NCBI RefSeq assembly: GCF_900090295.1
Contig: NZ_LT607753.1
Span: forward strand, 4,216,001 to 4,280,000
Origin: Micromonospora coxensis
GTDB lineage: Bacteria > Actinomycetota > Actinomycetes > Mycobacteriales > Micromonosporaceae
DNA length: 64,000 nucleotides
Direction: 5' to 3'
Shown: positions 15,938-23,754 of the stretch, piece after piece
Position numbering within the stretch: position 1 is the stretch's first letter
Layout of the letters: each line of letters starts with the position of its first letter
The notes under the pieces: model-generated
Seen by the model: the letters and a program-made list of their open reading frames with translations, nothing else
Database searches by the model: none
Told to the model about the DNA's origin: nothing
Made by a program: the position numbers and the translations under genes

Positions 15938-16582
15938 GTGAGGTGGTTCGCGCGGGCGCCCGGCTGGCCGGCGGTGCTGGTCGACGGGCCGGTGGTGCTG
16001 CGGCCGTACCGGCGCTCGGACGCGGTGGCCTGGTCCGAGGTGCGCCGCGCCAACCGGGCCTGGCTGGCGCCCTGGGAGTCGCACCTGCCGGGCGGCTGGA
16101 ACGAGACCAACTCGCCGGCCGCGTTCCGCTACGTCCACGCCGACCAGCGGCGGTCGGCCCGTACCGGCGAGGGGATGCCCTTCGCGGTCTGCCTGCGCGA
16201 GGACGGCCGGGACCGGCTGGTCGGGCACCTCAACGTGGGCAGCATCGTGCGGCGCGCGTTCTGCTCCGGGTACGTCGGATACTGGGTGGACGCCCGGGTG
16301 GCCGGTCGCGGCATCATCCCCACCGCGATGGCGCTCGCGGTGGACCACGCCTTCGGACCAGGAGGGCTGCACCGGGTCGAGGTGAACATCCGGCCGGAGA
16401 ACAGACCCTCCCGGCGGGTGGTGGAGAAGCTCGGCTTCCGTGAGGAGGCGTACCACGTGCGCTACATGCACATCGACGGTGCGTGGCGTGACCACATCGG
16501 ATACGCGATGACCAGTGAGGAAGTGGCCGCCGAAGGTGGACTGTTGGCGCGGTGGCACCGGATCCGCGCCGCCGCGGGGTGA
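15938..16582 (+). CDS. rimJ: RimJ/RimL-type GNAT acetyltransferase
   Basis: A 214-aa protein from GTG 15938, chosen because AGGGAGAGG (15921-15929) precedes it at 8 bp; an in-frame GTG at 15902 is less well placed. The GNAT fold shows VVLRPYRRSDAVAWSEVRRA at the N-terminus, the beta-4 strand SGYVGYWVDARVAGRGIIPT with acetyl-CoA-binding pattern RxxGxG-like VAGRGI, and RVEVNIRPENRPSRRVVEKL. These are the features of RimJ/RimL-like enzymes, which acetylate protein N-termini; the substrate here is not known. It is the third gene of the galU cluster. The next gene is 183 bp downstream and has its own ribosome-binding site. Confidence 0.85.
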   Translation: MRWFARAPGWPAVLVDGPVVLRPYRRSDAVAWSEVRRANRAWLAPWESHLPGGWNETNSPAAFRYVHADQRRSARTGEGMPFAVCLREDGRDRLVGHLNVGSIVRRAFCSGYVGYWVDARVAGRGIIPTAMALAVDHAFGPGGLHRVEVNIRPENRPSRRVVEKLGFREEAYHVRYMHIDGAWRDHIGYAMTSEEVAAEGGLLARWHRIRAAAG

Positions 16583-16765
16583 GCCGTCCCACGGCCGGGA
16601 TCGGCGCGGCGCGCCGGCAGGACCGTTGACAGCCCGTAACCTCAAGTAACTGCAAGCTGTGGCAAGCACTGCCCGACCGTACGATCTGCGCCGTGGACGA
16701 CCATCCGGGGAAGATCCTGCGGTGGCCCGGTGGTTGCCCCGAATTCGGTGACGGGAGGGGTGAGG

Positions 16766-17557
16766 GTGCCGACCTCGGTGCTCCTCGCCGTCCTCGCCGC
16801 CGCCGGCCTGCTCGCCCTCGCGCCGGCGCTGGTCCGCCGGTACGACGCCACAGAGCGGCTGGTGGCGGAGCGGGCGCAGTCGACGGCGCGGGTGCTCCAG
16901 CGCCGCCGACGGCGTCGTACTGTCCCCGGTCGGCGGCCGGTCAACCCGTCCCGCGCCCTTGTCGTCACACTCAGTGAGAACGCGAACACGGGCGGTCTGG
17001 CCGCGCCGGTCTCCGCGCCGCCCGCCCCGGCCCGCCGCAAGGGGCGGCTGCGCGCCGTGCCGCCCCCGCCGAAGCGGGCCCGCCGCCGGCCGCCGCCCCG
17101 CCGGCACCACACCCCCGCCGTCTACCGGCGCCGCCGGGTGCTCGCCGCGCTGGTGCTGCTCAACACCGTCGAACTGGTCGGCGTGATCGTGGTCGGCCCC
17201 GGATTCTGGATCAGCGTCTCGGTCACCGGCATGCTGCTCGTGGCGTACGTCGTCCACCTGCGGGCGCGGGCGGTGGCCGAGCGCCGCCGGCGGCGGCTGC
17301 GGGCCCGCGAGGCCGCCTGGCTGGCCGCCCGGCAGGCCGAGGTGCGGCGGGAGCAGGCCCGTCGGGCGGCGGCCCGCCGGGAGGCGCAGCGCCGCCTGGC
17401 GGCCCAGCGCGAGGCGGTACGGCGTACCGCCATGGGCCTGGACCGCTCCGGCGACCTGCCGGCGGCGGCCAGCGGCGGCGGTTCGGTGATGTACCGGCGC
17501 TCCGGCGGCCTGCGCGGCCGCCCCTACTCCTCCGGCCGAGGCCCCCACTCCGCCTGA
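16766..17557 (+). CDS. membrane protein at the GLPR position (Rv0996-like)
   Basis: A 263-aa protein from GTG 16766, preceded by GGGAGGGG at 5 bp. It starts with a transmembrane helix (SVLLAVLAAAGLLALAPALV, about residues 4-23). A 100-residue cytoplasmic loop very rich in arginine and proline follows, then two close helices (about 127-145 and 148-166), and an Arg/Ala/Glu-rich probable coiled coil (RLRAREAAWLAARQAEVRRE). The C-terminus is Gly/Ser-rich. The topology and place after galU-glp-rimJ match the corynebacterial Glp receptor GLPR and M. tuberculosis Rv0996. Sequence identity cannot be judged by eye, so the orthology is inferred mainly from position and layout. Confidence 0.65.
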   Translation: MPTSVLLAVLAAAGLLALAPALVRRYDATERLVAERAQSTARVLQRRRRRRTVPGRRPVNPSRALVVTLSENANTGGLAAPVSAPPAPARRKGRLRAVPPPPKRARRRPPPRRHHTPAVYRRRRVLAALVLLNTVELVGVIVVGPGFWISVSVTGMLLVAYVVHLRARAVAERRRRRLRAREAAWLAARQAEVRREQARRAAARREAQRRLAAQREAVRRTAMGLDRSGDLPAAASGGGSVMYRRSGGLRGRPYSSGRGPHSA

Positions 17558-17600
17558 CGGCCACCCGGGTAGTGATCGATTCCGCCCGACCGCCACCCGC

Positions 17601-17660
17601 GTTGATCAACTTCGTGCCGGCGATGTGGCGGTGTCGACGCTCCCCGGATGCCGCGACATC
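17601..17660. repeat. intergenic palindrome plus imperfect stem-loop
   Basis: GTTGATCAAC (17601-17610) is a perfect palindrome. GATGTGGCGGTGTC (17622-17635) and GATGCCGCGACATC (17647-17660) form an imperfect stem. The composition (GCGG/GTGTCG core) recalls the two larger palindromic repeats at 35252 and 58096. Confidence 0.35.
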
Positions 17661-17721
17661 CCCGAAACGGCGCGCCCGCTCCGGGTCGCCAGGCCCAAGA
17701 TCGCGCCGTGCCGGGGGGTGA

Positions 17722-17751
17722 TTGGCCGGGTGGGCGGTGGACCTGTTAGCC
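17722..17751 (+). promoter_or_regulatory. putative promoter of the tRNA-Ala gene
   Basis: TTGGCC (17722-17727) and TTAGCC (17746-17751) are separated by 18 bp, 57 bp upstream of the mature tRNA 5' end. Confidence 0.4.
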
Positions 17752-17808
17752 TTGTCGCCGGCCCGCCTGGTGCAAGCCAGGTGGGACCGAAGCCGGTTCG
17801 CCGGCGGA

Positions 17809-17882
17809 GGGGTTGTGGCGCAGTCCGGTAGCGCACCTCGTTCGCATCGAGGGGGTCAGGGGTTCGAATCCCCTCAACTCCA
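17809..17882 (+). tRNA. tRNA-Ala, anticodon CGC
   Basis: A 74-nt cloverleaf is complete. The acceptor stem is GGGGTTG/CAACTCC with the G3-U70 wobble that identifies alanine tRNA. The D stem is GCGC/GCGC, the anticodon stem CCTCG/CGAGG with loop TTCGCAT (anticodon CGC, reading GCG), and the T stem AGGGG/CCCCT with TTCGAAT. The discriminator is A at 17882. The following bases are CCC, so the CCA end is not encoded. Its 3' side is followed by a terminator and a fragment resembling a phage-type integrase, as seen where integrative elements once used the tRNA as attachment site. Confidence 0.95.
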
Positions 17883-17891
17883 CCCAAGGTC

Positions 17892-17924
17892 AAAGGCCGT
17901 TTCCGCTCGTCGGAGACGGCCTTT
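17892..17924 (+). terminator. rho-independent-type terminator after tRNA-Ala
   Basis: AAAGGCCGT (17892-17900) and ACGGCCTTT (17916-17924) form the outer stem, extended by TCCG/CGGA inside around a 5-nt loop. It ends in TTT and starts 10 bp after the tRNA. Confidence 0.75.
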
Positions 17925-17951
17925 GTCGATCCTGTACAGCAGCTCGCAGGA

Positions 17952-18053
17952 CTGGTCGTCGAGCCGGGTGGTGAGGGTGACGACCAGGCCGTTGTCGGGC
18001 CAGACCTGGCCGGCGTGCCCCTGGTGTCGATCTACCCGGCGGGAGCGCAGGGC
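17952..18053 (-). pseudogene. relic of a tyrosine-recombinase (integrase) gene
   Basis: One minus-strand frame reads TALRSRRVDRHQGHAGQVW followed by PDNGLVVTLTTRLDD. This resembles the stretch found in actinobacterial site-specific integrases just before the catalytic His-x-x-Arg box, of the type AL-x-S-RR-x-D...AG-x-VW-x-x-NGLVFTTRLG. Only about 34 residues are recognisable. The catalytic R-HxxR-Y residues are absent and the flanks do not look coding. The fragment points toward the 3' end of tRNA-Ala, the orientation expected for an int gene abutting an attachment site. The rest of the 17925-18199 interval shows nothing else I can assign. Recognition is by eye and needs an alignment. Confidence 0.5.
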
Positions 18054-18199
18054 CGTGTACCTCCAGCGGGCCCGGATCCGTCGAAGACGGTTGCGGGATC
18101 GAGCACGGGTCGACGGTGGTCGGTGTGGTCGTCGGGAGCAGCCGGACCGGACCACGATGCGGGCCGTCCCGGTTGCGCCGGGCGTGGATCATGGGCGCC

Positions 18200-18742
18200 A
18201 TGTCCGATGTCATCGCCGTCGCGCTGATCGCGTCACTGTCGACCCTGCTCGGGGCGGGCCTCAGCGGATTCATGGGGCTGCGCATCGCCCGCCAGCAGAT
18301 CGGCGGTCAGGTGGCGGACGCTCGCGAGGCGCGATCGGCGCAGCGGCGAGCCACGAGGGACGCGCTCCGGCGGGACGCCTACGTGCGGTTCCTGTCCGCC
18401 TGCGACCACGCCTACCGCCAGTTGGACCAGCGGTGGCGCGAATCCGAGAGCCAGGCGCCGGCGGCCGGCTACGACGACGTGTACGCGGCCGTCCGAGCGG
18501 TCGACGAGGCGTACAACCTGATCCTGCTCGAAGGTCCTGCGGCCGTCGCGACGGCGGGCGCGCGGGTGGTGGAGAGCGTCAACGCCGAGAACGCGACACT
18601 CCGGCAGCTCGTGAACGCCGCACCCGCGACCGGGGTGCCGCCCGTCGCTCGGCACACGGCGGAGAGGCGCGAGCTGATCGGCGCCCGGATCGAGACCCGG
18701 GACGCGTTCGTCGACGCCGCACGGGCCGCCCTGGCGGACTGA
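18200..18742 (+). CDS. hypothetical protein with N-terminal membrane anchor
   Basis: About 180 aa from ATG 18200; ATG 18191 is equally possible and no ribosome-binding site is obvious. One hydrophobic helix at the N-terminus (VIAVALIASLSTLLGAGLSG) is followed by a soluble helical region rich in Arg, Ala and Glu (DAREARSAQRRATRDALRRD, YVRFLSACDHAYRQLDQRW). No known motif is seen. The composition suits a membrane-anchored helical-bundle protein. It lies next to the integrase relic and may be cargo of the lost element, but its codon use looks like that of its neighbours. I do not recognise a family. Confidence 0.6.
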   Translation: MSDVIAVALIASLSTLLGAGLSGFMGLRIARQQIGGQVADAREARSAQRRATRDALRRDAYVRFLSACDHAYRQLDQRWRESESQAPAAGYDDVYAAVRAVDEAYNLILLEGPAAVATAGARVVESVNAENATLRQLVNAAPATGVPPVARHTAERRELIGARIETRDAFVDAARAALAD

Positions 18743-18804
18743 GGATGATCGGGCAATCGGCCGGCCACTGCGCGGCCTGCCACGAGCGGCAGCACCGCGT
18801 ACAC

Positions 18805-19530
18805 CTATCCGCGCAGCGCCAGGTGGTACGTGCGCAGCGCGTCCTCACCGTCCGGCGAGGGCTGCTGCGGTCCGGCCTCCCAGCCCAACCGCTCGTAGAA
18901 CCCGGCCGCCCCCAACGGGCCGGTAGAGGTCTGCAACTCGGCCCGCTGGGCACCCGCGTCCCGGGCGTGCTCGACGAAGCGCATCGCCAGCCGTACCCCG
19001 ATGCCGCTCCCACGCCAGTCCGGGTGCACCGCCAGCGCGCTCATGACGGCAACCTGTCCGGTCCGGGCCGGCGCTGCCGGACCGCGTCCGCTCGCTCCCT
19101 GCCGTTGGGTGGACAGCCGGCGGGTCCACGGACGCAGCCGCGAGCGCACCAGGCGGGCGGCCACCCGGGGCCGGACGCACAGCGCGGTGAGCCCGGTGAC
19201 CGCGAGCGCCGCCATCGCGCGCCGGTCCGCCGCCAGCGCCGTGGTGTGGGCGGCGTGGTCGGTGGTGCCGACCAGGAACCCGACGATCTCTCCCGGCGCG
19301 GCCGGGTCGACGACGACGTAACCGAGGCCGTGCGGCGAGTCGAGGTACGTGCGGTGCCAACGCCGGACGAACCGTGCGCCGAGCGACGGGAACAGTCCCA
19401 CGGGCAGGAGATCGACGTGGGCGCGGGACATGACGGGCAGGTCCGCGTGCGTCGCCGCCCGCAGGACGGGGGCGCCCGGCTCCGGGCTCGGCGTCGACGT
19501 GGGGACACCGGTGTCCGGAGGGCCGCTCAC
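18805..19530 (-). CDS. GNAT family N-acetyltransferase
   Basis: A 241-aa protein from GTG 19530, which has AGGAGG just upstream; ATG 19554 is an alternative without such a site. GNAT motifs are VLRAATHADLPVMSRAHVDL at the N-terminus, VVDPAAPGEIVGFLVGTTDH, and the acetyl-CoA-binding strand-turn ALAVHPDWRGSGIGVRLAMR. The C-terminus has GAAGFYERLGWEA. An insertion of about 70 residues (LVRSRLRPWTRRLSTQRQG) between the third and fourth strands is longer than usual. The substrate is unknown. The gene is convergent with the preceding hypothetical gene and lies 37 bp downstream of a 64-aa small gene on the same strand. Confidence 0.8.
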   Translation of the reverse strand: MSGPPDTGVPTSTPSPEPGAPVLRAATHADLPVMSRAHVDLLPVGLFPSLGARFVRRWHRTYLDSPHGLGYVVVDPAAPGEIVGFLVGTTDHAAHTTALAADRRAMAALAVTGLTALCVRPRVAARLVRSRLRPWTRRLSTQRQGASGRGPAAPARTGQVAVMSALAVHPDWRGSGIGVRLAMRFVEHARDAGAQRAELQTSTGPLGAAGFYERLGWEAGPQQPSPDGEDALRTYHLALRG

Positions 19531-19567
19531 GGTCCTCCTGGGTAGGAATCGCATGCCGTCACCCGGG

Positions 19568-19762
19568 TCAGCTGGTGAAGTCGTCCCTCGCGTCCCCTGC
19601 GTCCTCCTGGACGTGCTCCCCGGGCTGCCTGCCCCGGATCTCGTCGCGCCGCATCACCTGTTCCGCCTCGGCCCGCTCGTCCCGGGTCATGTCACCCAGC
19701 CGGGCGCGGGCGGGCCCGGCGACCTGTTCGACCTGCTCGCTCGGCCGCTCGATGGAGCTCAT
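19568..19762 (-). CDS. 64-aa charged small protein
   Basis: ATG 19762 follows GGGAGG at 4 bp on the minus strand. The protein (MSSIERPSEQVEQVAG, then DMTRDERAEAEQVMRRDEIR and a Glu/Asp/Arg-rich end) is strongly charged and predicted helical. It has no cysteines or membrane segment. Small charged proteins of this kind are frequent in actinobacteria, but I cannot name a family. It lies between the acetyltransferase and the DHFR-like gene on the same strand and may be co-transcribed with the former. Confidence 0.6.
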   Translation of the reverse strand: MSSIERPSEQVEQVAGPARARLGDMTRDERAEAEQVMRRDEIRGRQPGEHVQEDAGDARDDFTS

Positions 19763-19861
19763 GTCGCCTCCCTGCCGGTTCGGGCGGGCAGCAGCGCGGC
19801 CCGCCTCCGCTGCTCGGGTCCCCGTCACCGTGCGGAGGAAACCTGCCCCGGGTCCGACCAG

Positions 19862-20470
19862 TCAGTCCAGTGCGAGCGAGCCGAGGGGGATCTCACCGGC
19901 GGGCAGGTAGGTGCCCCGCATCACCCCGGTGTCGAACACCTGGCTGTCGACCAGCGTCAGCCCGGCCGGGACGGTGCCGTCGGCGAACAGCCGCTTGCCC
20001 GTCCCGACGACGACCGGGAAGGTCCACAGCCGGTACTCGTCGACGAGGCCGGCCCGGATCAGCGTCTGGGCCAGGTCGCCGCTGCCGTGCACCTGGAGGT
20101 CCGGCCCGTCGCCCTGCTTGAGCGCGGCGACGCCCTCGGCGGCGTCGCCCTCGATCAGCACGGACCGGTGCCACCCCAGGTGCGGACGGCCGCGCGAGGC
20201 GACGTACTTCGTCGCGTCGTTCAACGGCTTGGCGCTCTCGTCGGTGACCCGGGGCCAGTGGGCGGCGAAGAGGTCGTACGTCCGGCGGCCGAGGACGAGG
20301 TCGAAGGGCCGGCTCAACGCCCGCCCCATGGCCTCGCCCATCCGGTCGTCCCAGTAGTTCACCGACCAGCCGCCGTACGCGAAGCCGCCGTCGGTGTCCT
20401 CCCGTGGGGTACCGGGGGCCTGCAGGACCCCGTCGAGGGTCAGGTAGCTCTGCACGATCAGCCTTCTCAT
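19862..20470 (-). CDS. dihydrofolate reductase-like (RibD C-terminal domain) protein
   Basis: A 202-aa protein starting at ATG 20470 after AGAGGA. The fold is recognised from RRLIVQSYLTLDGVLQAPG at the N-terminus, FDLVLGRRTYDLFAAHWP with the NADPH-binding GRRTY, and LQVHGSGDLAQTLIRAGLVD with the second nucleotide-binding segment. Such stand-alone RibD-C/DHFR-like proteins are NADPH-dependent reductases of mostly unknown substrate; true FolA motifs are not all present. A 254-bp region upstream holds no gene. The length is typical and the gene appears intact. Confidence 0.85.
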   Translation of the reverse strand: MRRLIVQSYLTLDGVLQAPGTPREDTDGGFAYGGWSVNYWDDRMGEAMGRALSRPFDLVLGRRTYDLFAAHWPRVTDESAKPLNDATKYVASRGRPHLGWHRSVLIEGDAAEGVAALKQGDGPDLQVHGSGDLAQTLIRAGLVDEYRLWTFPVVVGTGKRLFADGTVPAGLTLVDSQVFDTGVMRGTYLPAGEIPLGSLALD

Positions 20471-20675
20471 GGCAGGTCCTCTCGGTCGGTCCCGTCGCGG
20501 GGGGACACGACGGGAGGCGGGCCGGTGCGTGGATCCGTGCGGGAGTGCCGGGCGCGTAGGGCGGCGGCCTCCATGGCGATCCCAGGCTAGGCGACCGAAC
20601 CGACGACGGGCGGTCCACGAGGATCCGCCATCGTGCTCTCCACAGTGGAGTTGGCGGGCGGGTCGACCGACAGGA

Positions 20676-20708
20676 ACGGGCCGGCCCCCGAGCGGGGGGC
20701 CGGCCCGT
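20676..20708 (-). terminator. terminator of the PPVSG-repeat protein gene
   Basis: ACGGGCCGGCCCCC and its near-perfect complement form a 14-bp stem with a short loop, 17 bp past the stop codon at 20725 on the minus strand. Confidence 0.6.
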
Positions 20709-20724
20709 CACACGAGCGCAGGGG

Positions 20725-21726
20725 TCACGGCTTCCAGGAGCCGGCGGCCTCGAACCGGTGCTCGTACTCGACGACGCCGTTCTTGTCCTTGACGTCGAAG
20801 ACCACCGCGCCGGAGCGCTTGCTGCCGGCCCGGATGCCGCTGCCGGAGTCCAGCATGTCGCCGCCGCAGCCGGAGAGGGCGGCGGCCAGGCCGTTGCTGG
20901 TGGTGCCGTCCTCGGCCACCCACTGGAAGTAGAACGGGTTGATCGACGCCTTGCCCTTGGTCACCGTCGCGGTCACGTCGGCGATCAGGTACAGGCCCTT
21001 GGACGGGGCCGGGGCGAACGAGCGGCAGCCCTTGGTGGAGGTGGAGAACTTGCGGATGGTGATCTCCAGGGTGCCCTCGTCGTCCTCGATGACCAGGGTG
21101 TCACCGGCCTTCATGTTGAAGGTCTCGCCGTCGGCCGGGCTGGACGCCGACGGCTTCGTGCCGGGCAGGTCCGGCAGCGAGGTCGTGCCCGGCGTCGGCA
21201 GCGAGCGCTCGATCTCCTCCGCCTTGTCGGCGGCCTTCTTGCCCCCGACGGCCAGCGCCGCGATGCCGCCGCCGCAGCAGAGCAGGAGCAGCACCGCGAC
21301 CACGATGCCGATGATGAGCCACGGCTTCTTCTTCGCGCCGGACGTCATCGGCGGGCCGAGCGGCGCGCCGGGCGGCGGCGGGTAGCCGGGACCGGACACC
21401 GGCGGGTAGCCGCCCCCGGAGACCGGGTGCGGTGCGCCGGAGACCGGCGGGTACGGCGCCCCCGACACCGGCGGCATCGAGGCGTTCGGGTCGTAGGCCG
21501 GGTACGGCGAGCCCGACACGGGCGGCGGGGCGTACGGCGAGCCGGAAACCGGCGGCTGCGGGGTGGTCGGATCGACCGGCGCGTACGGGTTCTGCGGCGG
21601 GCCGGAGACCGGGGGCGGCGCGGCGGTCGGGTCGGCGGGGTACTGGGGCACCGGCGCCGTGGGGAACGGGTCCACCGGCGGCTGGTTGGGGTCCTGCGGC
21701 CCGTAGGGGGGCTGGGGCTGGCTCAC
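20725..21726 (-). CDS. PPVSG-repeat membrane protein with DUF4352-like domain
   Basis: A 333-aa protein. Residues 1-125 are a Pro/Tyr/Gly-rich region with about seven PPVSG or PVSG repeats (for example PPVSGSPYAPPPVSGSPY). One transmembrane helix (PWLIIGIVVAVLLLLCCGGG) follows at about 135-155. A linker of Ser/Pro/Thr leads to an outside domain with FNMKAGDTLVIEDDEGTLEI and LYLIADVTATVTKGK, which match DUF4352, an immunoglobulin-like fold in secreted actinobacterial proteins. Two cysteines (KGCRSF and SGCGGD) could form a disulfide. The Pro-rich cytoplasmic tail suggests a scaffold role; the exact function is unknown. Confidence 0.75.
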   Translation of the reverse strand: MSQPQPPYGPQDPNQPPVDPFPTAPVPQYPADPTAAPPPVSGPPQNPYAPVDPTTPQPPVSGSPYAPPPVSGSPYPAYDPNASMPPVSGAPYPPVSGAPHPVSGGGYPPVSGPGYPPPPGAPLGPPMTSGAKKKPWLIIGIVVAVLLLLCCGGGIAALAVGGKKAADKAEEIERSLPTPGTTSLPDLPGTKPSASSPADGETFNMKAGDTLVIEDDEGTLEITIRKFSTSTKGCRSFAPAPSKGLYLIADVTATVTKGKASINPFYFQWVAEDGTTSNGLAAALSGCGGDMLDSGSGIRAGSKRSGAVVFDVKDKNGVVEYEHRFEAAGSWKP

Positions 21727-21847
21727 CGTACTCCTCGGCGCTTCGAATCAGGCTTGATGAAACTCCCCGACGCTAGTCGGTACGGTCAACCCGGAATCGT
21801 CTCGGGTCCGGCCCCGCCGTTCGGTTCGCCGGTCGGGGGCCGAACGG

Positions 21848-22501
21848 TCAGCGCAGCAGCACGGCGGCCGTCCGGACCAGGTCGTCCTCGACCGCGAAGC
21901 GGCCGTGGACCACGGTGGGCGGATCGGCCACCGTCGCGGCGGCCACCCGCACCGGGTCGATCCGCGCGGTGAACGTCCCCGCGTCGGGGTCCAGCTCGAC
22001 GGTGGCGTCCTGGAAGTCCAACCAGGACCCGACGACGGGATGCCAGACCTTGTAGACGGTCTCCTTGGCGCTGAACAGCACCACCGGCCACGCGGTGCCC
22101 GCGGGCAGCCGGGCGCAGCGATCCTCCTCCTCGGGGCGGCAGATCAGCCGGCGTACCCCCGGGTTGAGCTCGCGCTGCCGCTCGGCGTCCATGCCGACGG
22201 AGCGCACGTCGTCGGCCCGGGCGACCGCGGCGGCGCAGTAGTCGCGGGTGTGGGTGATGGTGCCGACCACGCCCGCCGGCCAGAGCGGGGACCGGTCGGC
22301 CGCCGCGGGCACCGGCACCGGCGGCAGGCCCAGGCCGGTCATCGCCCGCCGGGCGCAGACCCGCCCGGCGGTGAAGTCGCGCCGCCGGCTCTCCACCGCG
22401 CGCTCGCCCAGGCCGGTCCGCTCGGCGGGCAGCAGTTCGCCCACCCAGTCCGCCGGCCCGGCCACCACGACCGACACGGCCGGTGGCAGCAGGTCACGCA
22501 T
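21848..22501 (-). CDS. 4'-phosphopantetheinyl transferase (EntD/PptT type)
   Basis: A 217-aa enzyme that transfers phosphopantetheine from CoA to carrier proteins of fatty acid, polyketide or nonribosomal peptide synthases. Key motifs are GMDAE at residues 103-107, which binds Mg2+, and FSAKETVYK at 143-151, which supplies the catalytic Glu and Lys. VGTITHTRDYCAAAV is the usual preceding strand, and RRDFTAGRVCARRAM the CoA-contacting region. The length fits the Sfp/EntD monomeric class. The start is ATG 22501, overlapping the stop of the AlkZ-like gene by 8 bp, so the pair is likely translationally coupled. No carrier-protein gene occurs in the window. Confidence 0.88.
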   Translation of the reverse strand: MRDLLPPAVSVVVAGPADWVGELLPAERTGLGERAVESRRRDFTAGRVCARRAMTGLGLPPVPVPAAADRSPLWPAGVVGTITHTRDYCAAAVARADDVRSVGMDAERQRELNPGVRRLICRPEEEDRCARLPAGTAWPVVLFSAKETVYKVWHPVVGSWLDFQDATVELDPDAGTFTARIDPVRVAAATVADPPTVVHGRFAVEDDLVRTAAVLLR

Positions 22502-23606
22502 CACCCACCCCTTTCAGGTACGACCGCAGTCGCGACCGCTCCTCGTCGAGCCGGTCGGCCGGCACCGGCGGCGACTCGGGCCAGAGGGTCACCTCGGGCT
22601 CGCCGTCGCGGGCCTCCCAGGTGCCGACCACCCGGCCCCGGTGCACCACCACCGGGGTGATCCAGCCGGCCGTCCGGCTCACGTCCGCCCGGCGGGCCGC
22701 CGGCACCACCGTGGTGTCCCGGGTGCCCGGCCCGAGCACCCACTGGTCGAAGGCGGGCAGCAGGCGCACGTCGTCGGTGGGCTCGGCGGCGGCGATCTCC
22801 GGCAGGTCGCCGGCCCGGGCGTACCCGGGTCGCCCGTCGACCGTCACCGGGACCAGCTCACCCGCCTCGACCAGGGTCCGGAACCAGCCCCGCAGCATCG
22901 GCCGCTTCGAGCCGCCCCGGCTGAGCCACTGGTCGAAGGTCTCCGGGTCCGCCGGCCCGTACGCCCCCAGGTACGCCGGCACCACCCGTGCGGCGGCCTC
23001 CTCCGGGGCGGGCAGCCCCGACCAGCCCGGCAGGTACGTGTCGGGCCGGGTGAAGGTGACCCGGTTGCCGTCGGCCGGCCCGTGCACCAGCAGCCCCTGC
23101 CAGGCCAGCGGCTTGAGCACCGCGCCCCAGCCGGAGCCGAGGTGCGCGGCGAGCGCGGCGTCACCGGTGCGTTCGACGATCTCGGCGGTCAGCGCCTCCC
23201 GGCCGAGCACCCGGCCGTCCAGTGCGGACCGGGCCGCCTCGGCGATCGCGTCGAGCTGCCCGACCGTGACGAAGCTGCGCTGCCAGGAGCCCTTCTCCCA
23301 GAACCGGCCGGCGGCCAACAGCGCCAGGTAGGCCGCCGCCTCGGCGGTGGGCAGCAGGTGCAGGGCGCCACGCATCGCCCAGGTCTTCACCAGGGTCCGG
23401 TCGGCGAGCGCGGCAGCCGTCGTACCCGGTCGGGGCGCCGGCTGTCGCGCGGCGACGGCCTGCTCGGCGGCGGAGGCCACCTGCGCCTGCACGCCGGCCA
23501 GCCGGCCGACCACGGCGACCGCGTCGGTGCCCGGCGGCCGGTGCAGCAGCTGACGGCGCGCCCGCCAGGCCAGCACCTGCTCGACGGAAAGGTTCGTGAC
23601 GGCCAT
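22494..23606 (-). CDS. winged-helix DNA-binding protein, AlkZ/YcaQ-like (HTH_42)
   Basis: A 370-aa protein of the HTH_42 family. The N-terminus has EQVLAWRARRQLLHRPPG, then GRLAGVQAQVASAAEQAV, whose Q-x-Q resembles the catalytic motif of AlkZ-type DNA glycosylases. KTWAMRGALHLLPTAEAAAY carries the typical W-x-MRG-x-LH. The C-terminal part has LLPAFDQWVLGPGTRD and TPVVVHRGRVVGTWE. AlkZ enzymes excise bulky alkylated or crosslinked bases; other family members are uncharacterised. The gene is intact and overlaps the pptase gene downstream. Whether it is a glycosylase or only a DNA-binding protein cannot be decided from sequence alone. Confidence 0.75.
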   Translation of the reverse strand: MAVTNLSVEQVLAWRARRQLLHRPPGTDAVAVVGRLAGVQAQVASAAEQAVAARQPAPRPGTTAAALADRTLVKTWAMRGALHLLPTAEAAAYLALLAAGRFWEKGSWQRSFVTVGQLDAIAEAARSALDGRVLGREALTAEIVERTGDAALAAHLGSGWGAVLKPLAWQGLLVHGPADGNRVTFTRPDTYLPGWSGLPAPEEAAARVVPAYLGAYGPADPETFDQWLSRGGSKRPMLRGWFRTLVEAGELVPVTVDGRPGYARAGDLPEIAAAEPTDDVRLLPAFDQWVLGPGTRDTTVVPAARRADVSRTAGWITPVVVHRGRVVGTWEARDGEPEVTLWPESPPVPADRLDEERSRLRSYLKGVGDA

Positions 23607-23754
23607 GGACGGTCAACGTACCGCAACCGCGTAACGCCGGAGGGTTCCGGAGCGCTGTTCGGGCGACACGGGGGAGTCGACCGGTCTCTCTCCGTGCCGA
23701 CGGGTGGTGACCGGCGGCGCGGCCGACGTCGACGGACGTGAGAGGAAGTGACAG

